Source: CAVURW01 sp963743595
Lineage (GTDB): Bacteria > Verrucomicrobiota > Verrucomicrobiia > Methylacidiphilales > UBA1321
Assembly: GCA_963743595.1 (NCBI GenBank)
Contig: CAVURW010000014.1
Location: forward strand, 120,926-184,925
Direction: 5' to 3'
DNA: 64,000 bases
The number at the start of each line of letters is the position of its first letter. The stretch's first letter is position 1. This document shows positions 43,129 to 52,167 of the stretch, one piece after another. Both the position numbers and the translations under genes were made by a program. The notes under the pieces were generated by a model that had not been told where the DNA came from, searched no databases, and was given only the letters and a program-made list of their open reading frames with translations.

Positions 43129-45477
43129 ATGTCAATTGCTCGCTCTTACCTTTTAGCTTCATTTCTTGCGCTGCTCTTTCAAAATAGCGCTTCCGCTTCT
43201 GAGGCCCCGCTCACCGTGTGGTTCAATAAACCCGGTAATACGCCGGGGCCGGATCAGGCGGTCATCATCGGCCAGGCGGGTCAAAACGGGTACAGCTCTT
43301 CGATCTTGGGGGAAAGTCTTCCTGTGGGAAATGGGAACATGGGTGCTCTGTTGCTGGGCGGACCCGCCTTAGAGCGGATCGTCTTGAACGAAGACAGTCT
43401 TTGGTCCGGTAATTTCTTTAAGGAGAGCGGATTCGGCCCGATCTGCTCTGGTAATTACCAAACCCTAGGCAATCTTTGGATCACCCTTCCGGGTCATGAA
43501 ACGGCCAAGAATTACAAGCGCGTGTTGGATCTGAAAACCGCTACGGTAACGGTGGATTACGATTCTAACGGTGTGGCCTACCATCGGGAGCTTTTCGCCT
43601 CAAATCCAGATCGGGTGATCGTTGTACGATTGACCGCGAGCCAACCGGGCCAACTCACTGGAAAGCTGGTCTGGCAGGACGCGCATTCCGACAAGATCGT
43701 GCCGCCGAAGCTGAGCACTCCGCCGGACGATTTTCTCGGTCATGATTTCAAGATGGAGGTACGTCCCAACGCCATACGCGCGTCCGGGGCGCTTGCCAAC
43801 AACCTCCGCTTCGCCACAGGTTTCACCGTGCAACACGTGAATGGAACCGTCACTGTGAGCGGCGACTCGATTCAGTTCGATCACGTCGACTCACTCACGA
43901 TCATCATGGCGGCAGCGACCGATTACGCTGAGGACTTTGCCAAAAAGTATCGCTCCGGCATTGATCCCATGACGTTGGTCGAGGGGTGGCTCGCGGCCAG
44001 TTCCCGTAAACCGTATGAGACCCTGCAATCCATCCAGCGCACCGATTACGAGAAGCTCTTTGACCGGGTTCACCTCGACTTGGGCGACTCCACTCCAGAA
44101 CAACGCGCCATGCCCACGGGCCCGCGTCGAATCGCGGCGACGAAATCCTTTGATCCCGAGCAGGAAGCGATTCAGTTTCAATTCGGACGCTACTTGCTGA
44201 TTTCCTGCTCTCGTCCCGGTGGACTTCCGGCGAATTTGCAGGGCTTGTGGAACGATGTCAACAACCCGCCGCTCGCCTCCGATTACCACACCAATATCAA
44301 CATCGAAATGAACTACTGGCCTGCGGAAGTCACGAATCTTTCTGAGTGTCACATGCCACTATTCGATCTGGTAGAAAGTCAGGTGGAAGGCTGGCGGGAG
44401 GACACCGCCGCGAACCCGCGGGATTGGAAGCAGCCCTACCCGAACGCCAAGCCGGGTGGCTGGGCCGTACACACCTCGCACAACATCATGGGGGTGAGTT
44501 GGTGGAAATGGGACAACACCGCCAACGCCTGGTACGCCCACCAGTTCTGGGAACATTACCAGTTCACGCAAGACAAGGAATGGCTGCGCAGAATCGCGTG
44601 GCCGTTGATGCGGGAGGTGGCGGAGTTTTGGCTGTGTCGGCTGAAGCAATTACCAGATGGCCGCTTGGTGGTGCCGAATGGTTGGTCGCCGGAGCACGGC
44701 CCCACGGAGGACGGTGTTTCCTACTGCCAGGAAATCATTTGGAACCACTTTTCCAACACAATCGAAGCCGCCGATGTCCTTGGCGAGGACAAGGAATTTC
44801 GGCATCGGTTGGCCGAAGCTCGGGACAAGTTGGCAGGGCCGCAGATCGGGAGTTGGGGGCAGTTATTAGAGTGGTTGAACGAAAAAAAGAACATGAACGA
44901 ACTGGATACGCCGCAGGACCACCATCGCCATACGTCTCACCTCTTTGCGGTGTTTCCAGGCCACCAAATCAGCGTGGCGCTGACACCAGAACTAGCCAAG
45001 GCTGCCCGGGTTTCTCTGGTGGCTCGATCCGACCAAGGGAGCGATGTCACCGAATGGGCGTTCGCCTGGCGCACCGCCCTCTATGCGCGGCTGCGGGACG
45101 GCGACATGGCGCACCATCAGGAGCTCAAGTTTCTCGATCGCATGTACGACAACCTATTTGCGTGGCTCGGCTGTTTCCAGATCGACGGCGACTTTGGAAT
45201 CACCGCCGCAATGGCAGAGATGCTCATGCAATCCCACGCCGGATCTATCGAGCTTTTACCTGCCTTGCCTAAAGTCTGGAATACCGGTTCCGTAACGGGA
45301 CTTCGTGCCAGGGGCGGGTACCAAGTGGATATCGAGTGGAGAGAGGGCGCACTTGAAAGCGTCACCGTCACCAGCGTTGCCGGTAATCACCCGAGCTTAA
45401 CGTACGAGGGAAAAACCATCGCCTTTGACCTATCTATTGGGCAAAGGCGTAAACTCAACGCTTTGGATTTCAAATAG
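43129..45477 (+). CDS. GH95 family alpha-L-fucosidase-type glycosidase
   Basis: 782 residues with a signal peptide (about 1-23). Family GH95 hydrolyses alpha-1,2-linked L-fucose (some members L-galactose) with inversion. The order is N-terminal beta domain with LPVGNGNMGALLLGG and ERIVLNEDSLWSG, a linker, and an (alpha/alpha)6 barrel with NINIEMNYWPAEVTNLSE (the conserved Asn pair, about 389/391), WSPEHGPTEDGVSY (general acid region about 522) and IDGDFGITAAMAEML (686 onwards). The pattern is intact and full length. It fits with the neighbouring esterases that expose acetylated branches. Confidence 0.95.
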   Translation: MSIARSYLLASFLALLFQNSASASEAPLTVWFNKPGNTPGPDQAVIIGQAGQNGYSSSILGESLPVGNGNMGALLLGGPALERIVLNEDSLWSGNFFKESGFGPICSGNYQTLGNLWITLPGHETAKNYKRVLDLKTATVTVDYDSNGVAYHRELFASNPDRVIVVRLTASQPGQLTGKLVWQDAHSDKIVPPKLSTPPDDFLGHDFKMEVRPNAIRASGALANNLRFATGFTVQHVNGTVTVSGDSIQFDHVDSLTIIMAAATDYAEDFAKKYRSGIDPMTLVEGWLAASSRKPYETLQSIQRTDYEKLFDRVHLDLGDSTPEQRAMPTGPRRIAATKSFDPEQEAIQFQFGRYLLISCSRPGGLPANLQGLWNDVNNPPLASDYHTNINIEMNYWPAEVTNLSECHMPLFDLVESQVEGWREDTAANPRDWKQPYPNAKPGGWAVHTSHNIMGVSWWKWDNTANAWYAHQFWEHYQFTQDKEWLRRIAWPLMREVAEFWLCRLKQLPDGRLVVPNGWSPEHGPTEDGVSYCQEIIWNHFSNTIEAADVLGEDKEFRHRLAEARDKLAGPQIGSWGQLLEWLNEKKNMNELDTPQDHHRHTSHLFAVFPGHQISVALTPELAKAARVSLVARSDQGSDVTEWAFAWRTALYARLRDGDMAHHQELKFLDRMYDNLFAWLGCFQIDGDFGITAAMAEMLMQSHAGSIELLPALPKVWNTGSVTGLRARGGYQVDIEWREGALESVTVTSVAGNHPSLTYEGKTIAFDLSIGQRRKLNALDFK

Positions 45478-45555
45478 CCTTTGCACAGCTGCATCTAAGT
45501 GTCCACTCGATGGACCACGGCCTTGAATACCTCCAGGTCCTGGAAAAGAAAAATG

Positions 45556-45628
<73 letters not shown>

Positions 45629-45753
45629 ATAAACTGCCTGTTTGGGGAGTAAACTAAAACAGAAACGGAAAAGCAAGCGCTTTTGTAGCAGAGGTCCAAC
45701 AACAACGTCGAAGTGATCCGAGACACCGCCCTCACGACCAACATCGGCCCTCC

Positions 45754-45791
45754 AAAACACAAAAGAGCCCAGGCACTGAAGCCTGAGCTCT
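45754..45791 (-). terminator. Intrinsic terminator of the 89-residue unknown gene
   Basis: On the minus strand, 33 bases after the stop of the next gene: an 11-base stem (45764-45774 with 45781-45791, one G-T wobble, six-base loop) followed by TTTTGTGTTTT. This is a standard Rho-independent terminator and supports that gene being expressed. Confidence 0.85.
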
Positions 45792-45823
45792 TCACGAGTA
45801 ATGAAACTAAACTGAACCCGAAC

Positions 45824-46093
45824 TTAGACCGATTGGCCTTGAGTCTGAGACTGACCGGGTTCTGGCATGGCGCTGGTCTTGCCGACTGCGACCATCGTCT
45901 GGAACATGTGGCCGAGACCTGCGGAGAGGCCCAGGTCATCACCTTGCATCGCACCTAGAGCAGAGGCGACGGTTTGACCGATGTTTTTGCAGGCGCTGAT
46001 TTCAGGGGATTCAACTACGTTGCGGTGGGTATCGGGAATGTCTTTGCGGTAATTGGCATATTCCAAGGCTTGTTCTTGTACGTCGACGGCCAT
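45824..46093 (-). CDS. Small unknown protein with its own terminator
   Basis: 89 residues, starting MAVDVQEQALEYANYRKDIP; mostly soluble and helical, with an Ala/Gly-rich middle and Ser/Gln-rich end. No family recognised. It is followed 33 bases later by a good terminator, which argues that it is real. It lies in a small group of three unknown genes. Confidence 0.65.
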   Translation of the reverse strand: MAVDVQEQALEYANYRKDIPDTHRNVVESPEISACKNIGQTVASALGAMQGDDLGLSAGLGHMFQTMVAVGKTSAMPEPGQSQTQGQSV

Positions 46094-46162
46094 AATTTTT
46101 TAAGAGGTGAGGTGTTTTTGCTGTTTAGGGTTGTGTTTTGAAATCGGGAACGCTAGTCCGGG

Positions 46163-46384
46163 TTAATCACCCTGCATGTCGACGGCTATAACCATGACAC
46201 TCAAGGTGGTGAACTCCATAGGAACCTTGAGTCCTTTGGAGCGACAGTAATTGACTGCTTCTACGATGAACTGGCAGGTGCGCTGCATCTGTCCTGCATA
46301 GAAAGAGTGGTAGGCGTTACTGTAGCAATCCGCGAGAAAGGCATCCACGTGAAGGAGACTGCACGATAACAGGCCGCTTGGCAA
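46163..46384 (-). CDS. Possible small unknown protein
   Basis: A 73-codon frame whose first codon would be TTG (46384) or a later GTG; the translated part has a Cys-rich helical look (FLADCYSNAYHSFYAGQMQR, CQFIVEAVNYCR). It lies 69 bases upstream of the 89-residue gene on the same strand. No ATG start near the N-terminus and no homology I recognise, so support is modest. The rest of 46094-46522 shows no other structure. Confidence 0.3.
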   Translation of the reverse strand: MPSGLLSCSLLHVDAFLADCYSNAYHSFYAGQMQRTCQFIVEAVNYCRSKGLKVPMEFTTLSVMVIAVDMQGD

Positions 46385-46522
46385 GTGAAACCTTTTTGAA
46401 CTGCCTAAATTTGTAGTCCAACTGGGATGGTTTAGAGGTATGAAAAGCCCGTAGATGTTTTGAGCTTGGCAAATATGAAATTTGTTTTATACACATAGGC
46501 AAGCAAAAGGCTTACGAATACT

Positions 46523-46906
46523 ATGAATTTTAGAGATGTACCGAACCTGCTCAAGTTCGAGCAGTTTGCTCGGGAGCACTCGGATAACGAGCTTGTTATG
46601 GATTGTTACCGTCGCGTGCGCGACATGATTGCAAAAGTAGCAAAGCCGCCAAGTGTTTTGGATTTTGGAGCTTCCGGCATGCCGGACATTGACGGCATGA
46701 AAGAAAGTTGCGCAGCCGTGGAGAAATCGACCCGCTTGTTATGGGCGTGTGCCGCCGCCACGGACAATATTTACCCGCCTATCTGGGAATACCTCCCCGA
46801 TTACGAAGCGAGCATCGATTACTTCCAGTCTTTAGACGACCTCGAGTTGATGGCGGTAACCAAGCTTCACCGAATCACGTGGGAAGATGGTCATCAGCAC
46901 CAATAA
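46523..46906 (+). CDS. Unknown small soluble protein
   Basis: 127 residues starting MNFRDVPNLLKFEQF. Helical, with FDQAR-type heptads early, six aromatic or acidic clusters near the C-terminus (YPPIWEYLPDYEASIDYFQS) and two Cys near the middle. No family recognised. It diverges from the two small minus-strand genes and precedes the MoxR operon by 96 bases. Confidence 0.6.
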   Translation: MNFRDVPNLLKFEQFAREHSDNELVMDCYRRVRDMIAKVAKPPSVLDFGASGMPDIDGMKESCAAVEKSTRLLWACAAATDNIYPPIWEYLPDYEASIDYFQSLDDLELMAVTKLHRITWEDGHQHQ

Positions 46907-47002
46907 GACTCTTGGATGTATTCCGAGTGAGTTGAATTACCGTTTCGTAGCCCTTTAAAAGGTTCTTGCTTTCTTGAGTGGGGGGCTGGATCGTTTGAGG
47001 AC

Positions 47003-48412
47003 ATGAACGGAGCACCTGTAAGTGTGGACGGCCGTCAGTGGTGTCGTGAAGCAGATGCGGTCGCCGCCCGCTTAAATCTTCACCATTTGTTTGCTTCCTT
47101 CCTTGGTAAAATTACGGGGACGCTTGTGCTTCTGGGAGTGGCGGAATTGCTGCTCCGCACGTTCGGGTTTAGCGGGATTGCGCGTTCTTCCATTACAGCC
47201 GCAGTGATTGTCTGTATGGCGCTCTGGTCCATGTGGTTGGTTCGTGGGCGATTTTGCGGTCGCAAGACAGGGCTTATTCGATTGGAGACTGTCCTGGGTT
47301 TGCACAACGGTCTGAGTGCGGCCTACGAGTGCGAGTCACTCCCCTGGCCAAAATTTCGCGAGTCGGTGAAAGCCGGATTTCGCCTCAATTTAAACAGCGT
47401 TCTTCGTCCGGCCGTGGCGCTCCTCTTTTTTATGGCGTGCGTGTGGGTTCCGGTGCGGGATCTCTCGAGCCAATTCCACTCGCCCGCCTCAGAATTACCA
47501 CCAGATGTGGTGCTGGTGCAAGAGTGGCTGGAGAAGTTAAAGCAAGAGGAACTCATCGAGCCGCAGAAGTTGCAAGATCTTCAACAACAGGTGGATGCGT
47601 TTAAGAATAAACCGCCGGAAGATTGGTACAAACAGGATAACCTGGAGGCCGCAGATGCGCTTAAAGAGGCGACGGCTCAGGCGATGATGAACCTTTCAAG
47701 TGGTTTGGATCAAGCGAACGATTCCCTAGATAAAGTAGCCGATAACCAACAGAAAAAGGCGGATGATCCCTCATCGCAACAGAGCCAAAAAAGTGACTCC
47801 GGCTTAGAAGACGAGCTGAAGAAGGATGCGCAATCGCTCGGCTCTGGCAGTCTTTCCGTAAAGCAGGAGGTGGTGAAACAAGTCTCCGGGGCCGAGCAAG
47901 CGAGCGCGGCGAATATGACTGCCGAGCAGATGAAGGCTCTCCAGGATAAGCTCTCCAAGCTCTCCAGCGACATGAAGAATCAGGCGAACAAAGGCAACGG
48001 GAATTCCAAGTCCGGTGCTAGCAAATTCGGTAGCGAAATGGCCAAGGCCATGGGCGAAGGGGAACGTCAACGCCAGTGGATGGATGGGCCGAAGGGCTCT
48101 GCAAATAAACATAAGGGCGAGAACGGTGGCAATGGTGGGCGCGGCGGTGGCGAAGAGAGCGCGCCTCTGGAGCTGGAAGATCGGGGACAAATCTCCACCG
48201 GCAACCAACAAAAGGTGACAGGTAACGACCTGACCCGCTCACTTCCCGAGGAGATCGTGGACGTAACGGCTCAAGCACCGAAAACGGACCCGACTCAGGT
48301 GGATGGCACGACAGGGGGCACTGCCACAATTCGCGGTAACGGTGGTGAAGCGGTGTGGCGTGGGAGTTATGATCCGGAAGAAGCGGATGTGTTAAGAGAT
48401 TACTTTAAATGA
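47003..48412 (+). CDS. Large membrane-anchored coiled-coil protein heading the MoxR/ABC operon
   Basis: 469 residues. Three hydrophobic helices in the first 155 residues (about 36-54, 62-80, 138-153), then a long coiled coil (about 165-335) rich in K, Q, D, E and N, and a Gly/Asn-rich, disordered tail ending SYDPEEADVLRDYFK. The middle resembles the soluble, heptad-rich region of DUF4175-type proteins sometimes found near MoxR genes, but I see no motif to name it. The last four bases overlap the MoxR start (ATGA), so translation is coupled. Confidence 0.7.
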   Translation: MNGAPVSVDGRQWCREADAVAARLNLHHLFASFLGKITGTLVLLGVAELLLRTFGFSGIARSSITAAVIVCMALWSMWLVRGRFCGRKTGLIRLETVLGLHNGLSAAYECESLPWPKFRESVKAGFRLNLNSVLRPAVALLFFMACVWVPVRDLSSQFHSPASELPPDVVLVQEWLEKLKQEELIEPQKLQDLQQQVDAFKNKPPEDWYKQDNLEAADALKEATAQAMMNLSSGLDQANDSLDKVADNQQKKADDPSSQQSQKSDSGLEDELKKDAQSLGSGSLSVKQEVVKQVSGAEQASAANMTAEQMKALQDKLSKLSSDMKNQANKGNGNSKSGASKFGSEMAKAMGEGERQRQWMDGPKGSANKHKGENGGNGGRGGGEESAPLELEDRGQISTGNQQKVTGNDLTRSLPEEIVDVTAQAPKTDPTQVDGTTGGTATIRGNGGEAVWRGSYDPEEADVLRDYFK

Positions 48413-49410
48413 AGACTTTAGAAGATCATGAGTTGGACCGGGCGAGCGAACAAATTGGCCGTTTACGAAAAGCACTAAACGAGGTTTTGTTTGGACAAGA
48501 AGAGCTAATCGATTTGGTTTTGATCGGCCTATTGTCCAGAGGCCATATCTTATTGGAAGGCTTGCCGGGTCTCGGGAAAACGGAGCTGGTTAAAGGCCTC
48601 GCCAAAGCGCTGAAACTGGAGTCAAAACGCATTCAGTTTACGCCCGATCTTCTGCCGGGTGATATTACCGGTAACCCGCTTCTGCAAGAGCTGCCGAGCG
48701 GACGAGCCTTTGTCTTCCAACCCGGACCCCTGTTCGCGAATTTGGTGTTGGCGGATGAAATTAACCGCGCGTCGCCCAAGACTCAATCGGCCCTGCTTGA
48801 GGCGATGCAAGAACGCCGCGTCACGGTGATGGGGGAGAGTCACATCTTGCCCAATCCCTTCTTCGTTTTAGCAACCCAAAACCCGATCGAGCTGGAGGGC
48901 ACCTACGCGCTCCCGGAAGCACAGCTCGACCGGTTTTTATTGAAGATCGAAGTTCACCGCAGCCCGATCGAAAGCCTGGAGAAGATCATCACCCATCGCG
49001 AAATCGGCGTGGAACCGAAAGTCGATGCCGTCTTGAACCAGGAAGAATTTCTGGAGCTTCTGGATCTGGCGAAGCGTGTGTTCCTTCCTCAGACCGTGGT
49101 GAATTACATCGCCCGACTGGTCGAAGGCACGCACACCGCTGGGTTGGGCATCAAGTTCGGGGCGAGTCCCCGCGCAGCCCTGGCACTGGCGGCGGCAAGC
49201 AAGGCGCGTGCGGTGATGGCAGGCCGTGTTAATTCCAGCACCACCGATGTGCGGTCTGTGGCAAAGGGCGTGCTCTGTCATCGCGTAGTCCTAGATTACA
49301 CGGCACGGTTGGATGGGGCGTCGAATTCCAGCGTTGTCGATAAACTGCTCGAACAAATTCCCGAGCAAGCTTTGGATCGACCCAAAACGTTGCTGGACGC
49401 TAAATTATGA
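48409..49410 (+). CDS. MoxR-family AAA+ ATPase
   Basis: 333 residues. Walker A GLPGLGKT (51-58), Walker B LVLADEINRASPKTQ (113 onwards), sensor I-type ATQNPIELEGTYALPEAQLDRF, with the DUF/lid helices after. MoxR ATPases are chaperone-like remodellers of membrane or metal-loaded proteins, usually paired with DUF58 and von Willebrand A proteins. Here no DUF58 or vWA gene is adjacent. ATGA overlaps with genes on both sides mark tight coupling. Confidence 0.96.
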   Translation: MKTLEDHELDRASEQIGRLRKALNEVLFGQEELIDLVLIGLLSRGHILLEGLPGLGKTELVKGLAKALKLESKRIQFTPDLLPGDITGNPLLQELPSGRAFVFQPGPLFANLVLADEINRASPKTQSALLEAMQERRVTVMGESHILPNPFFVLATQNPIELEGTYALPEAQLDRFLLKIEVHRSPIESLEKIITHREIGVEPKVDAVLNQEEFLELLDLAKRVFLPQTVVNYIARLVEGTHTAGLGIKFGASPRAALALAAASKARAVMAGRVNSSTTDVRSVAKGVLCHRVVLDYTARLDGASNSSVVDKLLEQIPEQALDRPKTLLDAKL

Positions 49411-51224
49411 ACCGATCGGGAGCGTTTTCGCGAGTGATGTACCTGTGGATCGCTCTTCTGTGGGTGATCGGTTTCAATCAAGGGCGGGCAGGCATTTACT
49501 CAGGTGAACTGGGGGGGCCATCGGAAGGCGTCAAGGCGACACTCGCGTGTCCTTTTGATGTATTCCCAGTCGAGGGGACCATCCCTTTCAAGCTGACGAT
49601 CGAAAACAACACCAACTCCGACGGAACGTTCACGCTGACGATCAACGGCGGTGGTGCGAGTCAAAATTCGATCAATTGGTCGGAGCATTTCTCTGTTCGA
49701 ACGCACTCGAAGGGCGAGTTTTGGGTCTGTTTTCCCATGGAGAATCGTTCGAACGGCTACTCGGTCTCAAACTATCACACGTTTCTGTCCGGCAATTTGC
49801 TCGGTGGCGAATTCAGTCCCAGTAGCTTTAGTGTGGATCGACGTGACAACTCGACCCAAACTCCGATGACGTTGTGCTCAACAGAGGCGTCTAAGAAAGT
49901 GAATTGGGTGGAAGTCGGGAGCAAGCGTACGCCAGCCTATGGCGGTGCCCCCGCCATTATCAATTCCACGGTAGCGGTGGCTGATCTGCCGGATGTTTGG
50001 AAAGCCTACCTAGGGATTGGGACTGTGATGATCACCCAAAGCGAGTGGTTAGCCTTGAAAGAGGAACAGCGCGACGCGATCCTGAAATACGTGAGCATAG
50101 GAGGGCGCTTGCGATTGTTTGTGGACGACTCAACCCTCACCGATTCTTCTCCGTTACGGTTTCCGAGTGACCTTAAGCCAACGGGCGAATTGGTCGATTC
50201 CATGTGGGGCCTTGGGCAGGTCAGCCTGCAAGCGATGAGCACCTTAGGGAAGTCGGACGTCATTAGTGACTTGGTCGTCACAAAAGCCAAGCCGATGGAT
50301 TCCACCGATCTTTCGTCCTACACTTCAGCCAGCTGGACGTGCGGCGATCATGTGGGCGATGTTTACGTAAGCCCTGTCTTGGTCTTGGTCATCGTCGTGG
50401 TGTTCATGGCTTTGGTAGGTCCGATAAATCTGTTTTATTTCGCCCCGGCCAAACGCCGGATCCGAATGTTCTGGACCACGCCGCTGATCTCGCTTGCCGC
50501 CAGCACACTCTTGTTCCTGGGGATTTTGCTCTCAGATGGCGTGGGTGGAAAAGGAAGCTTATCCGTGCTGCTGGTGAGCCTGCCTTCCCTCCATCAAGAG
50601 GTGCTACTCCAAGAGCAAGCGAGCAAAATGGCGCTCCTGTTCAGCACAGATTGGAAGAACGAGAACGATGAAGTGGTGGAGATGATTGACCGCTCCGATT
50701 ATCGCATGGGGAACTCCGGTAGCGGTTCGCTCTTTTCTTCCGTTCTCGGCATTGACGGCACGCGCATGTATGGGAATTGGTTCCGCAGCCGCGCGGTGAC
50801 GTGGCAATACATTCAGAATGTCCGCTCCAGTCGGGAGTGTTTACTCCTGCAGAACTGGGATGGCGCTGCCAAGGGTGAACCCCCGATCTTGATCTCGCAG
50901 TATCCGGTTACTTTGAAAGAAGTGCGTGTGAATATTGCCGGGAAATATTGGAAGGCGCACAATCTCGACCCTGGCGTACAAGTGACTGCGGAAGCCGGTA
51001 CGAAGGGAGATTGGGAGGGATTTCGCGACAACTTAGAAGAGTCAGTGGGGCCGCTTTTGAAGCGCTCGTTGGGCCGAGTGCCTTCGGATAGTGCGGGTTA
51101 TTTCATGGCGTCATCGGACGCTGGGAACGGCGTTTACGAGAAAACGCTCAGCTCCATCCATTGGAATGTGGAGCAAGTGGCCTATATGGGAGCTCTTGCT
51201 CAGGGAGATGATCATGGACGGTGA
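49407..51224 (+). CDS. Large secreted/membrane protein of the MoxR operon
   Basis: 605 residues. A signal peptide (about 10-28), an extracytoplasmic domain (about 30-315) with immunoglobulin-like sequence (VEGTIPFKLTIENNTNSDGT), two membrane helices (about 320-343 and 354-376), and a second extracytoplasmic domain (about 380-605). The order resembles DUF4350-like/'membrane glycoprotein' genes found beside ABC exporters and MoxR genes in the PVC group. Function unknown. The end overlaps the ABC ATPase start by 11 bases. Confidence 0.7.
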   Translation: MNRSGAFSRVMYLWIALLWVIGFNQGRAGIYSGELGGPSEGVKATLACPFDVFPVEGTIPFKLTIENNTNSDGTFTLTINGGGASQNSINWSEHFSVRTHSKGEFWVCFPMENRSNGYSVSNYHTFLSGNLLGGEFSPSSFSVDRRDNSTQTPMTLCSTEASKKVNWVEVGSKRTPAYGGAPAIINSTVAVADLPDVWKAYLGIGTVMITQSEWLALKEEQRDAILKYVSIGGRLRLFVDDSTLTDSSPLRFPSDLKPTGELVDSMWGLGQVSLQAMSTLGKSDVISDLVVTKAKPMDSTDLSSYTSASWTCGDHVGDVYVSPVLVLVIVVVFMALVGPINLFYFAPAKRRIRMFWTTPLISLAASTLLFLGILLSDGVGGKGSLSVLLVSLPSLHQEVLLQEQASKMALLFSTDWKNENDEVVEMIDRSDYRMGNSGSGSLFSSVLGIDGTRMYGNWFRSRAVTWQYIQNVRSSRECLLLQNWDGAAKGEPPILISQYPVTLKEVRVNIAGKYWKAHNLDPGVQVTAEAGTKGDWEGFRDNLEESVGPLLKRSLGRVPSDSAGYFMASSDAGNGVYEKTLSSIHWNVEQVAYMGALAQGDDHGR

Positions 51225-52167
51225 GGTGGTTCTGAAGGTGGAGGAGCTGAGAAAAAGCTTCTCCGGGGTAAAGGCGGTCGATGGCTTGTCCTTCTCGATT
51301 CATCGTGGGCAGGTCGTCGGTTTTATCGGTGCGAATGGTGCCGGAAAAACCACGACGATGCGTATGTTGGCGACTCTGGAAAATCCCGATTCTGGCACGG
51401 TGCAAGTGCTGGGCTACGACGCGGCGAATTTTCCCGACGTGATTCGCCCGAAACTCGGCTGGATGCCCGATAATTACGGCACTTACCACAATGTGACCGT
51501 GGAAGATTACCTCGATTTTTATGCCCGTGCGTACGGCCTCTACGGGACGATACGGAAGAAGCGTATTCAAGAGATCATGGACTTTGCCGATCTCACGACT
51601 CTTGCCGATCGTTTGATGAACAAGCTCTCTAAAGGGATGGGGCAACGCCTCTGCTTGGCTCGTGCACTTCTGAATGACCCAGCGCTTCTTCTTCTGGACG
51701 AACCGGCTGCCGGATTGGACCCGAAAGCGCGAGTCGAGTTTAAGAACCTGATTCGCATTCTGGCAGGGCAAGGGAAGACGATGTTGATCAGCTCCCACAT
51801 TTTGTCCGAGCTGGGAGAGATGTGCGATACGTTACTCTTTATCGATAAGGGTAAGCTTGTTCACCACGGCTCCTCAGAATCGCTGCTGAAGGGGGACTCC
51901 GATGTTATCCGAATCGAAATGTTCGTGCTCGGGCCAATCGGGCCGCTCCTGCAATGGGCCAAGGATCAGCCGGGATTAAAGGTCGTCGATGAGACGAATC
52001 GCGGCGCGCGATTCGATTATGAAATACCCGACTCCGCAGCGTCCGACGATGCCTTGGCCAAGCTTTTGAAGCGCGCACTTCAATACGGCCTGGAGGTCTA
52101 CGATTTCCATCGGCTGGAGCGCCGACTCGAAGACGCGTTTATCGATATTATCAAGAAGGCGAACTGA
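51214..52167 (+). CDS. ABC transporter ATP-binding protein (ABC-2/NatA type)
   Basis: About 317 residues from the ATG at 51214 (MDGEVVLKVEELRKSF); longer frames reach back into the previous gene without support. Walker A GANGAGKTT (39-47), Q-loop MPDNYGTYHNVTVEDY, signature LSKGMGQR in place of LSGGQ as in gliding-motility and NatA-type ATPases, Walker B LLLLDEPAAGLDP, and H-loop SSHIL. The C-terminal 100 residues resemble the ABC-2 accessory domain. Probably drives the permease encoded downstream, whose start overlaps by one base. Confidence 0.95.
   Translation: MDGEVVLKVEELRKSFSGVKAVDGLSFSIHRGQVVGFIGANGAGKTTTMRMLATLENPDSGTVQVLGYDAANFPDVIRPKLGWMPDNYGTYHNVTVEDYLDFYARAYGLYGTIRKKRIQEIMDFADLTTLADRLMNKLSKGMGQRLCLARALLNDPALLLLDEPAAGLDPKARVEFKNLIRILAGQGKTMLISSHILSELGEMCDTLLFIDKGKLVHHGSSESLLKGDSDVIRIEMFVLGPIGPLLQWAKDQPGLKVVDETNRGARFDYEIPDSAASDDALAKLLKRALQYGLEVYDFHRLERRLEDAFIDIIKKAN

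Noticed and set aside
44346..45272. 308-codon frame inside the GH95 gene, same strand
   Set aside because: Off-frame reading of a long GC-rich gene; Arg/Gly/His-rich without motifs, and GH95 is intact.
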